64,000 nucleotides of DNA from Chryseobacterium ureilyticum (GTDB lineage: Bacteria; Bacteroidota; Bacteroidia; Flavobacteriales; Weeksellaceae). The notes under the pieces were generated by a model that was not told the origin of the DNA, ran no database searches, and worked only from the letters and a program-made list of their open reading frames with translations. The stretch lies in assembly GCF_900156735.1 (NCBI RefSeq), contig NZ_FTOL01000003.1, positions 62,001 through 126,000 on the forward strand, given 5' to 3'. Each line of letters begins with the position of its first letter. The stretch's first letter is position 1. Of this stretch, positions 24,522 through 31,542 are shown in pieces. Both the position numbers and the translations under genes were made by a program.

Positions 24522-25207
24522 CAGGCAAGATTTACCAGTTTATCAAATAAAAGTTTCATTCCCTGCGTTGCTGTCTCTTTCATCACTACAGCTCTCTGTC
24601 CGTAACCAAAGCCTGTTTCATTAGGATTAATAACGATTAAAAGACAATCATCTTTAATATCATGAATCAAACCAGCTGCTGGGTAAACCTGTAAAGAAGT
24701 TCCAATAACCAGGAGTATATCTGCTTCCTGTACCATTTTTCTTGCATCATGCAGTAATGGAACATCTTCTCCAAACCAAACGATAAAAGGTCTTAATTGA
24801 GCTCCATCTTCTGCTTTGTCACCAATATTGATGTCTCCTTTTTGTTCGTAAACAAGTTTTTTATTGTTACATGAACAAGACTTGAACAATTCTCCGTGAA
24901 TGTGAAGGATATTTGTAGAACCGGCTCTTTCGTGAAGGTCATCGATATTTTGGGTAATGATCTGAACATCGAAATGCTTTTCAAGTTCTGCTAATAATTG
25001 ATGGGCTTCATTAGGTTGTACTTCATGAAGCTGGCGTCTTCTCTGGTTATAAAATTCCAATACCAAAGCTCTGTCTTTTCTCCAGCCTTCCGGGCTTGCA
25101 ACATCTGTTACGTTATGATTTTCCCAAAGTCCGTCTCCATCTCTGAATGTTTGTATTCCGCTTTCGGCACTGATTCCTGCGCCGCTTAATATGGTTAGTT
25201 TTTTCAT
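24521..25207 (-). CDS. Sir2-family NAD-dependent deacylase (CobB-like)
   Basis: A 228-residue sirtuin that consumes NAD+ to remove acyl groups from lysine, giving O-acyl-ADP-ribose. Motifs are GAGISAESGIQTFRDGDGLW (9-28), TQNIDDLHERAG (85-96), catalytic His104 (HIHGE), VWFGE and GTSLQVYPAAGL. Tyr53 and Arg56 in EFYNQRRRQL match the YxxR pair of desuccinylase/demalonylase sirtuins. Only CSC of the zinc tetrad is present and the second Cys pair is absent, as I recall for the Bacteroidota branch. It overlaps DUF2971 upstream (ATGA) and DraG downstream. Confidence 0.93.
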   Translation of the reverse strand: MKKLTILSGAGISAESGIQTFRDGDGLWENHNVTDVASPEGWRKDRALVLEFYNQRRRQLHEVQPNEAHQLLAELEKHFDVQIITQNIDDLHERAGSTNILHIHGELFKSCSCNNKKLVYEQKGDINIGDKAEDGAQLRPFIVWFGEDVPLLHDARKMVQEADILLVIGTSLQVYPAAGLIHDIKDDCLLIVINPNETGFGYGQRAVVMKETATQGMKLLFDKLVNLA

Positions 25208-26244
25208 TGGTTTTTTAATATTTCATAGTATTCTGTATCCTTACATGGATTATAAATTCCTGCTTCTTGCCAATTATCACAAACTGTAATTATTGAATTA
25301 GCATAATCAATGTATTCTTTATTTTTTTTAGGATAAATATCTATTAGTTGCTTTATTTCTCGATTATCAAAAATATAAAGACTATTATTCTCTTTAATAA
25401 AATAAGCTTCTCTAAATGCTGAAATAAATTCTTTTATTTCAGACTCTGCTTTTTTACTTTTATAAAAAACATAATATGATTCATGAGCTAAATCTAATCG
25501 ATGTTTCAGAATTTCAAAATCAAATTTATTGATATCATACTTCAATTTCCTTTTTGTCTCATAAATTAATTTAAAATCTAGTTCAAAATTTGAAGGAAAA
25601 ACCTCATAAAATTTTACATCATTATTTTCAAACAGCTTATAAAATGTCTCTTTGACTATTTCTGGTGTCTTAATTCCAAAATAGATTCCAGTAATTGCTG
25701 ATGGGTGAAATTTTTTCATCCCATACTTATCAAAAATCAATCGAACTTCCTTCTCATGCTTCCACGCAGATTTCTTTGTTGCAAACATTTTTTGAATAAA
25801 GCTACTGCTTAGATTTGACATATCTTCAATCCCCAATGTAGGTACACTTTCTTTGTAATCAACCTTAAATTTATATTGAAAATCAAAATTTTGTTCTTTA
25901 TCAATTAATATGTCCAAATCATACTCTATACAATATCCTGAATAAGAACTCGCATAATAAGCCCATAATTGTTCATTTAAAAAATCCGTACTCAAACAAT
26001 AGATTCCAATTTTCTCTTTAAAATCTAAAACTTCCCCAAGACATTTTTTAAAATTATCCAATTCTGCAAAAGGAAATAAAATCTTTAAAAGATCTACTGA
26101 GTGAGATATTTCTTCATTAAAGTAAATATCAAAAGGATCGTTCAAAGCACTATAATTTGATGAATAAAAGGAATTCTCCTTAAGAGTTTTAATATCTCTA
26201 TCAAAAATGTCCTTTTCTATTGATCGGTATTTATATACTTTCAT
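25204..26244 (-). CDS. DUF2971 domain protein in the ADP-ribose operon
   Basis: A 346-residue protein with the DUF2971 pattern: VYKYRS (3-8), FYSSNYSALNDPFD (26-39), GIYCLSTDFLNEQLWAYYASSYSGYCIEYD (80-109) and W-KHEKEVRLIF (~160-170). A C-terminal ~120-residue extension is Lys/Tyr/Glu-rich and unmatched. DUF2971 proteins are of unknown function and often occur in mobile or defence contexts. The gene is distinctly more AT-rich than its neighbours, suggesting separate acquisition, yet its stop overlaps the sirtuin start by 4 bp. The YR...W..E.E.R pattern is a reason to test for an ADP-ribosyltransferase-like fold. Confidence 0.82.
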   Translation of the reverse strand: MKVYKYRSIEKDIFDRDIKTLKENSFYSSNYSALNDPFDIYFNEEISHSVDLLKILFPFAELDNFKKCLGEVLDFKEKIGIYCLSTDFLNEQLWAYYASSYSGYCIEYDLDILIDKEQNFDFQYKFKVDYKESVPTLGIEDMSNLSSSFIQKMFATKKSAWKHEKEVRLIFDKYGMKKFHPSAITGIYFGIKTPEIVKETFYKLFENNDVKFYEVFPSNFELDFKLIYETKRKLKYDINKFDFEILKHRLDLAHESYYVFYKSKKAESEIKEFISAFREAYFIKENNSLYIFDNREIKQLIDIYPKKNKEYIDYANSIITVCDNWQEAGIYNPCKDTEYYEILKNQ

Positions 26245-26276
26245 AAATCTATCTTTTTATTTACTATTAATCAGTT

Positions 26277-27092
26277 TTATATTATTTCTTCAAACGGTTT
26301 CAGCATCTCTTCTTTCTTTGTAAGTACGGCAAAAACCACTCTTTTAAATTTATTTTTATATTTTCCCTGAAGATGTTTTTTGAACAGACCTGCAATTTCT
26401 TTCGGATCATTTTTGAAAACTCCACAGCCCCAAGCTCCTAAAATTAAGGTTTCATTTCCTTGATGTAAGGCTAGTGAAAGCATTTTATCTGTCCGGATAT
26501 CCATGGTTTCCAGAATCTCATTTTCTCTCTGAGGTTCCTGTCGTTTTACTACGCCTGCATTTACTGCCGGAGAAGTAATGAAATTACACAGTACCGGTTT
26601 TGGCAGTAATTCTCCTTTATCTTTTCTGAAAACAGGAACTTTCGGACTGTAAATCATGGTATCTGTGTAAAAACAAGAGGTCATACTACGGTGTAATGTG
26701 TAATAATCTTCTGCCATTAACAGGCTTTCATATAATCCTGAAGTTCTGGCAAGGCTTTCTTCCTGTGCTTCTGCTCCATTGATAAATCCTCCACCCGGAT
26801 TTTTTGCGGATGCAAAGTTCAGACACATTATTTTTCCCTGATCTTCTTGTTCTGCTAATTGTAAAATAGCTTTAAGAGAACTACATCGCCAGGTTTCAAA
26901 TTGAGTTTCAAAATGAGTTTCCGGCATTGAAGTCGCTATGAGCTCAGAGAGCTGTTCAGGGTTGAAAAGAACGGTTCCTTTTTTACTGGTTTCCAGTTCT
27001 TTTTCGATATCTATTCTCTGGTGTTCTGTATTTATATAATATTTATTGGCTAGGATATCTAATGTATCTTTTGCCATTTCTTTATTGGTCAT
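26277..27092 (-). CDS. TIGR02452/microbial PARG-like protein
   Basis: A 271-residue protein of the bacterial poly(ADP-ribose) glycohydrolase-like family, a macro-domain variant. The signature NFASAKNPGGGFINGAEAQEESLARTSGLYESL (~102-125) contains the GGG loop and the adjacent catalytic Glu pair (E111, E112). Further on are YSPKVPVFR and LGAWGCGVFKNDP, the second ADP-ribose-contacting loop. It is expected to hydrolyse ADP-ribose polymers or terminal O-glycosidic links. It lies between the DUF2971 and J1-family genes with gaps of 32 and 45 bp. Confidence 0.9.
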   Translation of the reverse strand: MTNKEMAKDTLDILANKYYINTEHQRIDIEKELETSKKGTVLFNPEQLSELIATSMPETHFETQFETWRCSSLKAILQLAEQEDQGKIMCLNFASAKNPGGGFINGAEAQEESLARTSGLYESLLMAEDYYTLHRSMTSCFYTDTMIYSPKVPVFRKDKGELLPKPVLCNFITSPAVNAGVVKRQEPQRENEILETMDIRTDKMLSLALHQGNETLILGAWGCGVFKNDPKEIAGLFKKHLQGKYKNKFKRVVFAVLTKKEEMLKPFEEII

Positions 27093-27137
27093 AATTTTTG
27101 TGTTTTAGCCACGAATGCACGAATTTTTTTTACAATC

Positions 27138-27563
27138 TTATGAATTCGCGGTGGTGTTTAAAGTATTTACAAGGCTTTCTATATTTTTATTGGCAGCCTT
27201 TTTAAAATCGTTCCCGACAAATACTTTTATAATTTCTATTTTTCCTACAATTGCCTGATTAAATGTTTCAAGCTCTTCTGAAGGTACCCACAGTTCATTA
27301 TGGTTTCTGGCTCCTACATTCTGAGCTGGATATTGATTGGCTATTTCTTCCAAAACATCAAACTGGGTTACAAAACCAAGATAATTTCCAAACTCATCCC
27401 TCGTATTCCACTTTTCTGCAATTTCTGATGCGTAGTCTTCATCCAAAACAGGATAGAATATAGGCTGCCATTCTAATCTTGGAGGAAATTTTTGATATCC
27501 ACTCTCCATGATCAGAACCATTTCTTTTTCTCCTACAGGTCTGTATAGTTTTGTTGTTTTCAT
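27138..27563 (-). CDS. 'ADP-ribosylation/crystallin J1' family small protein
   Basis: A 141-residue protein from ATG 27563 (MKTTKLYRPVGEKEMVLI). It has the conserved layout TKLYRPVGEKE, FPPRLEWQPIFYPVLDEDYASEIAEKWN, GYxGFVTQF-like, VGARNHNELWVPSEELETFNQAIVGKIEVI. Databases commonly label such proteins 'ADP-ribosylation/crystallin J1', a name carried over from gene neighbours rather than from biochemistry. The order Arg-Tyr (strand 1), FYPV..Y and Glu in NELWVP recalls ADP-ribosyltransferase R/H-Y-E triads, so it could be a transferase; this is inference only. It lies between the macro-domain and PARG-like genes. Confidence 0.75.
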   Translation of the reverse strand: MKTTKLYRPVGEKEMVLIMESGYQKFPPRLEWQPIFYPVLDEDYASEIAEKWNTRDEFGNYLGFVTQFDVLEEIANQYPAQNVGARNHNELWVPSEELETFNQAIVGKIEIIKVFVGNDFKKAANKNIESLVNTLNTTANS

Positions 27564-27638
27564 TCTTTTAATTTTTAATCTTATTATTGGCAATTTCAGG
27601 ATAAATAATGATCTCGTTTCAGGTGTTTCTATTATTTG

Positions 27639-28115
27639 CTATTCAAAATCATATATAAAAACCTCAACATTTTTGTTCAGTAATGTTCTCTCAATAATAG
27701 GTTCTATTTCTGTCCATTTTCCACCTGCCAATCCACATCCGATTCTCGGCATATGAATGCTTGCATTGAGTGATAAAGCTTCATTTGATAAAGTTTCCAG
27801 ACATTTTTCAATAGCTTCATATCGAACGGGAACGCCGTTACTTCCGGTTTTTATTCCTTTTTGTCCAATCATATTGGCTACATATATATATTTTTCTACC
27901 TGTATGATCTGAATTTCTCCTAAAGCAAAATTATTTTTACTTCTGAAGCGATGCCAGTTCCGATATTCTTTTTCAGGTGCTTCCCATCTTTTGGAAACGG
28001 CAAGTACAAAACCTTTTCCCCAACCACCAATATCATTACAGATATGGGCAATTATTTTTATTCCTTTTGTCTGCGGAACCGTAGCATCACCTTTTATATA
28101 TTGTATCGTTTTCAT
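27639..28115 (-). CDS. Macro-domain protein (ADP-ribose phosphatase-like)
   Basis: A 158-residue stand-alone macro domain. ADP-ribose-binding loops are visible: GDAT (9-12), HICNDIGGWGKGF (24-36) and RIGCGLAGGKW (~125-135). The CGLAGG loop and overall order resemble Poa1p/ALC1-type macro domains, which include ADP-ribose 1''-phosphate phosphatases and O-acetyl-ADP-ribose deacylases. Both activities fit here: the sirtuin makes O-acyl-ADP-ribose and KptA makes ADP-ribose 1'',2''-cyclic phosphate. Confidence 0.93.
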   Translation of the reverse strand: MKTIQYIKGDATVPQTKGIKIIAHICNDIGGWGKGFVLAVSKRWEAPEKEYRNWHRFRSKNNFALGEIQIIQVEKYIYVANMIGQKGIKTGSNGVPVRYEAIEKCLETLSNEALSLNASIHMPRIGCGLAGGKWTEIEPIIERTLLNKNVEVFIYDFE

Positions 28116-28166
28116 TGTTTTTAATTCTTAATCATTATCATCATTTCCGTCCACAATAAAAGTAAA

Positions 28167-29237
28167 TTAAAAAAGCTTTTTAAAGTCTTCTGAATAAGGA
28201 GAAAATGATCCGTAAACAGTTTTAAATGTTATATCCAGCTTATCTAAATTCATTTCTTTATCAATCTGATCCAGACAAGTAATTACAAGATTCTTTTTTG
28301 TTGAATGTGTGTAAGCTGCGTCTAATTTTAAAGCATAATTCAGCAGTTTATCGTCTAAATCTCCTACTCTCAACTCTTTCTGATATTCATTAAAGATACA
28401 GGTTTCCTCTTCATTGTTTTTTAAAATAATCTCTTTTTCATTGCTCATCCAGCCATTTCCGTGACGGGTTGCATAGCTTCTTGTCACATAATACATTTCA
28501 ATATCTTCAATATTAAGCTGTTTACATATTTCAGATGCGTTCTTTGAGGTGGTGTGAGCATACGTTACATTCGGAAAGACTCCATGATCCATATCTAGGA
28601 AAATTCCCTGGCTTCCTTCAAAAATGAGGTTATCAAATGATTTAAGATACTCATAATCATCTATTTTCCAATCTATCTGATCAATTGCTTCTAAAAAAGA
28701 TTTCAAATGTTCTTTAATCTGATTTTCCTCTAAAAAACCGTAGTAATAAGCAATTCTTTTCAGTTTTTCCAACAGCATTTCTTTGGGTGCAATAAGATCA
28801 ATTGCAAATAGTTTATAAGGGCTTTCATTTCGCTTCATTGTAGCTCCTACTCCTTTTCCGCAGGTTCCATGTTCCAGATTTTTTGAATTTGTTCTGTTTT
28901 CCCAGACATCAAACGGCGTTGTTATCTTTGCCAATGGATGGATATGAAGCTCTATATTACCATTCTGAGACTTTAATTCTTCTCTTTCATTCAATAAAAA
29001 TTCCGGATGAATGGTACAATGTTCCGTAAAATAGGATGGTAATCCACGAAGCGCACCGCTTGCAAAGCTGGAATGAACATGTTTTCTATCATCAATCATT
29101 ACCGTATGAGCTGCCTGCTGTCCTCCTGAAAATCTTATGACCACAGAATCCGGGTTCTGACTGGCAAGAAAGTCTGTTGTGATTCCTTTTCCTTCATCAC
29201 CAAAGCCTAATCCTATAACTATTTGCGCCTTTTTCAT
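28167..29237 (-). CDS. Divergent adenylosuccinate synthetase (PurA) paralog
   Basis: A 356-residue protein, shorter than housekeeping PurA (~430). It keeps the P-loop GFGDEGKG with catalytic Asp14, a His44 in GGQQAAHTV (GGNNAGHT in PurA), HGTCGKGVGA, the switch FEGSQGIFLDMDHG and TRSYATRHGNG. It lacks the usual C-terminal Arg-rich TGRxRRCGWFD segment, reading ELRVGDLDDKLLNYALKLD instead. It may ligate aspartate or another amine to an IMP-like or hypoxanthine-containing nucleotide. It lies 5 bp after the VWA gene in the ADP-ribose operon, so it is unlikely to be the purine-pathway enzyme. Confidence 0.85.
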   Translation of the reverse strand: MKKAQIVIGLGFGDEGKGITTDFLASQNPDSVVIRFSGGQQAAHTVMIDDRKHVHSSFASGALRGLPSYFTEHCTIHPEFLLNEREELKSQNGNIELHIHPLAKITTPFDVWENRTNSKNLEHGTCGKGVGATMKRNESPYKLFAIDLIAPKEMLLEKLKRIAYYYGFLEENQIKEHLKSFLEAIDQIDWKIDDYEYLKSFDNLIFEGSQGIFLDMDHGVFPNVTYAHTTSKNASEICKQLNIEDIEMYYVTRSYATRHGNGWMSNEKEIILKNNEEETCIFNEYQKELRVGDLDDKLLNYALKLDAAYTHSTKKNLVITCLDQIDKEMNLDKLDITFKTVYGSFSPYSEDFKKLF

Positions 29238-29242
29238 AATCT

Positions 29243-30097
29243 TTAAAGCATTTGTACCTTATCTAATCCTTCTGAATCTGTATTTGTGTATGTTTTATTT
29301 TTAAACTTTTCACAAATAATTTTCTTAATAACATCCGGTATTTCCTTATGATCTTTTATCGATATACAGTTTTCTCCTAATAGTTCCATCCAATCCCTGT
29401 TTGCTCTCATTGCCTGATCTGAGTGAAGAACGTTGATATGGTATATTTCATAACGTTTCTTCGCTTCTTCCAAGAGATCATAATGAGTATAAGTTTGTTG
29501 CCCTGAACCCATAATTTCCCTGATTGCAGATGCCGGAAGTACTTTTAAGCAAGGTTCGTCTCCTACTGTGAACAGAATTCCTTTCTGATTTCTTTTTTCA
29601 AAAGCATCTGTTCTTGTATGAAAAGCGGCAAAATACCAAGCCAATAAATAGCTTTCTCCGGCATTTCCCCCACCTCCGGATTCTATATACGTACGGGTAA
29701 GCCACATATCCAGTTCTTCGTCTCCTGATTCAAATTGCCCTACCTGTAATGGGTAGCTGTCACACTCGTGATCTCCGATTCCCAGGAAAAGTAATGCCGG
29801 ATCCTGTACTCCGCCTTGGATAATTCCCCCCATCAGTTTAGGCAGTCCTTCTCTGATTAATTCATGAGGAATGTGTCCCATGCTTCCTGTCACATCAAGT
29901 CCTAAGATAATAGGAACCGTGTTTGGATGTACTTCAGAATCTCTAGATTCCCTAAATGAAACTCCATTAGGAATCATTGCTTTATGTGCTTTTCTTTTGG
30001 CATTCTGAGTGAAAATGTCACTTGCGGATTTTGTTCCGTAACCTGCTTTGCTTGCTCTGTCATAACGAGCGTCTATATCGTATCTTGTGCTTCCCAT
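29243..30097 (-). CDS. VWA-domain protein
   Basis: A 284-residue protein with a von Willebrand factor A fold. The metal-ion-dependent adhesion site is DxTGS (Asp68, Thr70, Ser72) in VPIILGLDVTGSMGHIP. Further MIDAS-region elements are GGGGNAGESYLLAWYFAAFHT and FTVGDEP. There is no signal peptide or membrane segment, so it acts in the cytoplasm, probably as a metal-dependent scaffold. It follows the preceding coiled-coil gene by 2 bp. Unlike many VWA systems there is no MoxR ATPase nearby; its partner may be another product of this operon. Confidence 0.87.
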   Translation of the reverse strand: MGSTRYDIDARYDRASKAGYGTKSASDIFTQNAKRKAHKAMIPNGVSFRESRDSEVHPNTVPIILGLDVTGSMGHIPHELIREGLPKLMGGIIQGGVQDPALLFLGIGDHECDSYPLQVGQFESGDEELDMWLTRTYIESGGGGNAGESYLLAWYFAAFHTRTDAFEKRNQKGILFTVGDEPCLKVLPASAIREIMGSGQQTYTHYDLLEEAKKRYEIYHINVLHSDQAMRANRDWMELLGENCISIKDHKEIPDVIKKIICEKFKNKTYTNTDSEGLDKVQML

Positions 30098-30099
30098 GA

Positions 30100-30435
30100 T
30101 TAAAATGTTTTTCCAAATAAATATTCATATCGTTTTTGGGTAACTTCTAGCTGAATATTCAGATTTCTGATTGTTAATGATAATTCCATGTCTTTCTGAA
30201 CGAATGCTTCGGGATTAAAATCCGCAAAAGTCAAACTGTTTCTATCCAAAGGACTGATATCAATAAGTCCTTCCTGCTCCCGTTCAAGCCTCTTTATCTT
30301 GAGTTCAATGTCTTCTACCTTGCGTCTGTAGATCAATTCTGAATCTTCTCCGATCGTTCGCGCCCGGTCTTCTCTGATCTGATCATTATTTCTCTGTAAT
30401 GATTCGATAAATCTTGGTTTTAATTCATCTTCCAT
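30100..30435 (-). CDS. Coiled-coil protein of unknown function, first gene of the 12-gene operon
   Basis: A 111-residue, highly charged, probably helical protein (MEDELKPRFIESLQRNNDQIREDRARTIGEDSELIYRRKVEDIELKIKRLEREQEGLIDI). Heptad-like spacing around VEDIELKIKRLEREQE predicts a coiled coil. No family was recognised. It begins the main operon, 13 bp from an NrtR-like operator, and is followed after 2 bp by the VWA gene; the two may form a complex. The ATG at 30435 is the only sensible start. Confidence 0.75.
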   Translation of the reverse strand: MEDELKPRFIESLQRNNDQIREDRARTIGEDSELIYRRKVEDIELKIKRLEREQEGLIDISPLDRNSLTFADFNPEAFVQKDMELSLTIRNLNIQLEVTQKRYEYLFGKTF

Positions 30436-30448
30436 ATCTGATCATTTT

Positions 30449-30469
30449 TTTGTGTTATTATTACGCTAA
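30449..30469. promoter_or_regulatory. NrtR-type operator candidate 1 (12-gene operon)
   Basis: TTTGTGT-N7-ACGCTAA, a 7-7-7 inverted repeat 13 bp upstream of the first gene of the operon. It has the same spacing and arms as the sites at 31213, 31267 and 32246. Confidence 0.72.
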
Positions 30470-30669
30470 TTAAAAAAGGCATAATTATCCAATAATCCTG
30501 CATTTATTTTAACAGGAAGCCATTACATCTGTTCTTTAAATTTTTATCCTTGTAATAAAACGATTTATTCTTAGTTTTCAGTCTTTAAAAGAGAATCCTC
30601 AATCAAAAAAATCTATGGGTAGAGTTTTGTTTTTTCATGATTAATATTTTGTGTTTGGTTAGTCTGTTT

Positions 30670-31212
30670 TTACCCTCTCAATTCATCCCTTACTTCCATC
30701 AAAGCAAATCCTAAAAGGTTTTCTCCGTTCCATAATAAAGGATTTTCTGCTCTTGAATCTGTTTCCAACATTCCTATTCCCCAGATCGTATCATAAGGAC
30801 TTGCCTCTACCAGAATCTTATCATTTGTAGATAAAAGAAAGTCTTTAAACTTTTTATTCTGAGAAAATTTTAAAAAGTTTCCTTGTTTTACGATCTGATA
30901 CTTATGATCATTCCAGACAACCGGATCAAAGTTTTTAACTTTTCTTCCTAAACTTTTTACCTGATTAGGGCTTGGTGATTGTAGTATTTTTTCCAGTGTT
31001 TCAGGATCATTAAACAATCGGACTTTCCCAGCCATCATATAATGTTCTGCTGTTTTATATACAATCCCACTCTCTTCAAAATTACCTGAAAACCACTGAC
31101 TAAAACATGATTTGGTAATTTCATCTTTTACAGTATGCCCCCAGAAAAACAAAAATTTTATCCTTTGCTTTTTTTGAAATTTGTCTTTAATATTTTGTAT
31201 GGTGTATTTCAT
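30670..31212 (-). CDS. NADAR-family protein (YbiA-like)
   Basis: A 180-residue NADAR domain. Family words are FLFFWGH near the N-terminus, CFSQWFSGNFEESGIVYKTAEHYMMAGKVRLF, NQVKSLGRKVKNFDPVVW, ASPYDTIWGIGM, and the C-terminal NLLGFALMEVRDEL. NADAR proteins are N-glycosidases: some remove ADP-ribose from guanine in nucleic acid (the DarG side of DarTG1), and YbiA-type members act on riboflavin intermediates. The ADP-ribose neighbourhood favours the first role. It is transcribed separately from the 12-gene operon, with two operator-like repeats directly upstream. Confidence 0.92.
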   Translation of the reverse strand: MKYTIQNIKDKFQKKQRIKFLFFWGHTVKDEITKSCFSQWFSGNFEESGIVYKTAEHYMMAGKVRLFNDPETLEKILQSPSPNQVKSLGRKVKNFDPVVWNDHKYQIVKQGNFLKFSQNKKFKDFLLSTNDKILVEASPYDTIWGIGMLETDSRAENPLLWNGENLLGFALMEVRDELRG

Positions 31213-31233
31213 ATTGTGTTATTTCTACGCAAA
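31213..31233. promoter_or_regulatory. NrtR-type operator candidate 2 (NADAR gene, proximal)
   Basis: ATTGTGT-N7-ACGCAAA directly abuts the ATG of the NADAR gene. The left arm differs from the perfect site at 32246 at two positions; the spacing is the same. A site here would block initiation of transcription or translation. Confidence 0.68.
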
Positions 31234-31266
31234 TGTAAAGCAATATCAATTTATCTTCCAAATTTA

Positions 31267-31287
31267 TTTGTGTCAATTTTACGCTAA
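31267..31287. promoter_or_regulatory. NrtR-type operator candidate 3 (NADAR gene, distal)
   Basis: TTTGTGT-N7-ACGCTAA, with the same arms as the site at 30449 and 54 bp upstream of the proximal NADAR site, that is about five helical turns, which would suit cooperative binding or looping. Confidence 0.7.
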
Positions 31288-31359
31288 TAACCATAATTAA
31301 TTGATTACCAATGATAAAATTTTATTATTATAATTACAAATGATACTAACATATTAGGT

Positions 31360-31425
31360 TTCGGCTGAAGCCAATGGAATTTTTGTCCATAAAAAAAACG
31401 GGCTAAAGCCCGTTTCTATTGAATG
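31360..31425. repeat. REP-like palindromic element
   Basis: A short unit with two nested hairpins: GGCTGAAGCC (31363-31372) and AAACGGGCTAAAGCCCGTTT (31396-31415). This wording resembles non-coding palindromes I recall as dispersed in Chryseobacterium and related genomes. It lies between the NADAR and Nudix genes and could also act as a terminator or mRNA-stability element for the Nudix transcript. Confidence 0.5.
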
Positions 31426-31542
31426 TATTTTCCTTGATATTTATTTGTATAATATATTTTAATATGAACTATTCTATTAGCATCTAGCATAGAAATTTGT
31501 GATTATTCGTGAAAAATATTTGTTTCATTTGTGTTTAAGAAA

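Noticed and set aside
27098-27118. Fifth operator-like site in front of the PARG-like gene
   Set aside because: The left arm TTTGTGT is present but the right arm reads ACGAATG, too far from ACGCWAA, and the site lies inside the operon within a likely dispersed repeat (CCACGAATGCACGAAT).
28167-29237. PurA paralog as PurZ (phage 2-aminoadenine synthesis)
   Set aside because: PurZ enzymes are marked by loss of the P-loop Asp, whereas this protein keeps GDEGKG (Asp14). No phage genes or PurZ partners are nearby.
30670-31212. NADAR gene as part of a DarTG toxin-antitoxin pair
   Set aside because: No DarT-like (DUF4433) gene lies beside it, and it is not fused to a macro domain as in DarG.
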